NCBI GenBank assembly: GCA_022264855.1 | Contig: JABYQU010000003.1 | Span: 62,001 to 126,000, forward strand | DNA from: Lenzites betulinus | Lineage: Eukaryota > Basidiomycota > Agaricomycetes > Polyporales > Polyporaceae | Length of the DNA: 64,000 nucleotides | Direction: 5' to 3' | Shown here: positions 63,218 through 64,000 of the stretch, in pieces | How positions within the stretch are numbered: the stretch's first letter is position 1 | How the letters are laid out: the number at the start of each line of letters is the position of its first letter | Made by a program: the position numbers and the translations under genes | The notes under the pieces: model-generated | What the model was told of the DNA's origin: nothing | The model's input: the letters and a program-made list of their open reading frames with translations, nothing else | The model's database searches: none

Positions 63218-64000
63218 ATGCTTGCAGTAGTCTTTCAAAGCACGGCTCTCTGCGGGATCGTTTGGCTGGCGTGGAAGTGTCTCAAACACGTTTTTAACAA
63301 GTCACCGCTCGACAATATTCCCGGCCTTCCGAGAAAATCCCTTTTGTACGGTCAGTGTACAGTATTCACCGGTTCATATAGTACTCGCTGACGTCTACGG
63401 GCCACACGTTATCAGGAAATCTTAAGCAAGTACTTGAGCGGGATGCTTGGCCCATCTACGACACAATCACGGAAAACTACTCGGGAGCATTGAAGCTGGC
63501 AGGGCCTCTTGGTGTTCGTCCGGAACGAAAATTGCGATATTTCATGCTGACACTACTCTATCCACTAGCAACGCATCCTCTACGTATTCGATCCCATCGC
63601 GCTTCATACCATCATCCTCAAGGATCAACACATTTTTGAAGAAGCTCGGTGGTTCCTCAGGCGCGTGCACAGACATCTGCTTGAAATAGTTCTTCTCTTA
63701 TTCAGACATTGACTTCCTCTAGGTCCAATGATACCAGCTTTGGCCCCGGGTTGCTCGCGACACTCGGTAAGTTGGTTACTAGTAATCACTTTGGCACGAC
63801 CACATGCTGATCTCTCCTCTGTTGTGATCACTCAGGAGACCGTCACAGGAAACAGCGAAAGCTTCTGAACCCGGTGTTCTCGATCGCCCACATGCGTCGC
63901 ATGCTCCCCATCTTCTACGAGGTCACGCACAGGGTTTGTCTGCACATCACGCACTTACACGTCCCCCTTTTGACGTCGGTGAATGTTATGCAGCTTCAGG
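63218..64000 (+). CDS. Cytochrome P450 monooxygenase, 5' part (cut by window end)
   Basis: N-terminal portion of a P450 of the same style as the gene at 17447-19737. Likely exons: 63218-63350 (membrane anchor VVFQSTALCGIVWLAWK and DNIPGLPRKSLLYG), 63416-63513 (GNLKQVLERDAWPIYDTITE), 63569 to about 63660 (LYVFDPIALHTIILKDQHIFE), 63723-63766 (SFGPGLLATLG), 63836-63933 (DRHRKQRKLLNPVFSIAHMR, then IFYEVTHR) and from 63994 onward. The exon 3/4 junction only keeps frame with a GC donor (AG|GCGCGT at 63661), otherwise a stop arises; this needs checking. Haem and I-helix regions lie outside the window. Probably ER-anchored; substrate unknown. Confidence 0.85.

Overview
The window is nuclear DNA of a filamentous basidiomycete, most likely an Agaricomycete of the polypore type. 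Evidence: GC-rich DNA, genes split by many 45-75 nt GT-AG introns with CTAAC/CTGAC-like branch points, pyrimidine-rich leaders, and families expanded in mushroom-forming fungi (BTB/POZ proteins, multi-intron cytochrome P450s, HET proteins, F-box proteins, single-pass membrane proteins with a lectin-like ectodomain, divergent kinase-like proteins). The species cannot be fixed from the sequence alone. No rRNA, convincing tRNA or CRISPR was seen.

Layout. 1-10 kb: a broken partial copy of an SR-protein-kinase gene (864-1775), then about 8 kb of repeat-rich DNA without a supported gene, including a roughly 470-bp tandem array (about 4.7-6.4 kb) and a dispersed repeat pair (8.1 and 9.5 kb). 10.2-14.1 kb: the complete SR protein kinase gene (+) with a very long, repeat-filled first intron. 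15-16.3 kb: BTB/POZ gene (+). 17.4-19.7 kb: complete 13-exon cytochrome P450 (-). 20.7-22.3 kb: 2-oxoglutarate/Fe(II) dioxygenase-like gene (-). 22.3-27.2 kb: no supported gene. 27.3-28.2 kb: second BTB gene (+). 29-31.4 kb: intronless HET-domain gene (-). 31.9-33.4 kb: single-pass membrane protein (-). 37.6-40.3 kb: C2H2 zinc-finger transcription factor (-) with a low-complexity tail open in two frames. 40.3-52.8 kb: about 12.6 kb, GC-rich for most of its length, with no supported gene but with a G-quadruplex-type tract and a 17-bp minisatellite. 52.9-55.1 kb: F-box-like gene (+). 55.5-60 kb: two tandem kinase-like paralogues (-), the first disrupted by a foldback MITE-like element; a small 67-residue protein gene and an F-box gene relic lie between them. 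60.5-60.9 kb: F-box/LRR-like remnant. 61.1-62 kb: hypothetical protein (-). 62.1-62.9 kb: uncertain ORF (-). 63.2-64 kb: 5' part of a second P450 (+) running off the window.

The genes do not form an obvious biosynthetic cluster. They look like a housekeeping kinase and a transcription factor embedded in fast-evolving accessory DNA. The strongest structural stories are the partial duplication of the SR kinase gene, the repeated F-box plus kinase-like module, and the palindromic mobile element sitting in one kinase paralogue while its sister gives a natural comparison site.
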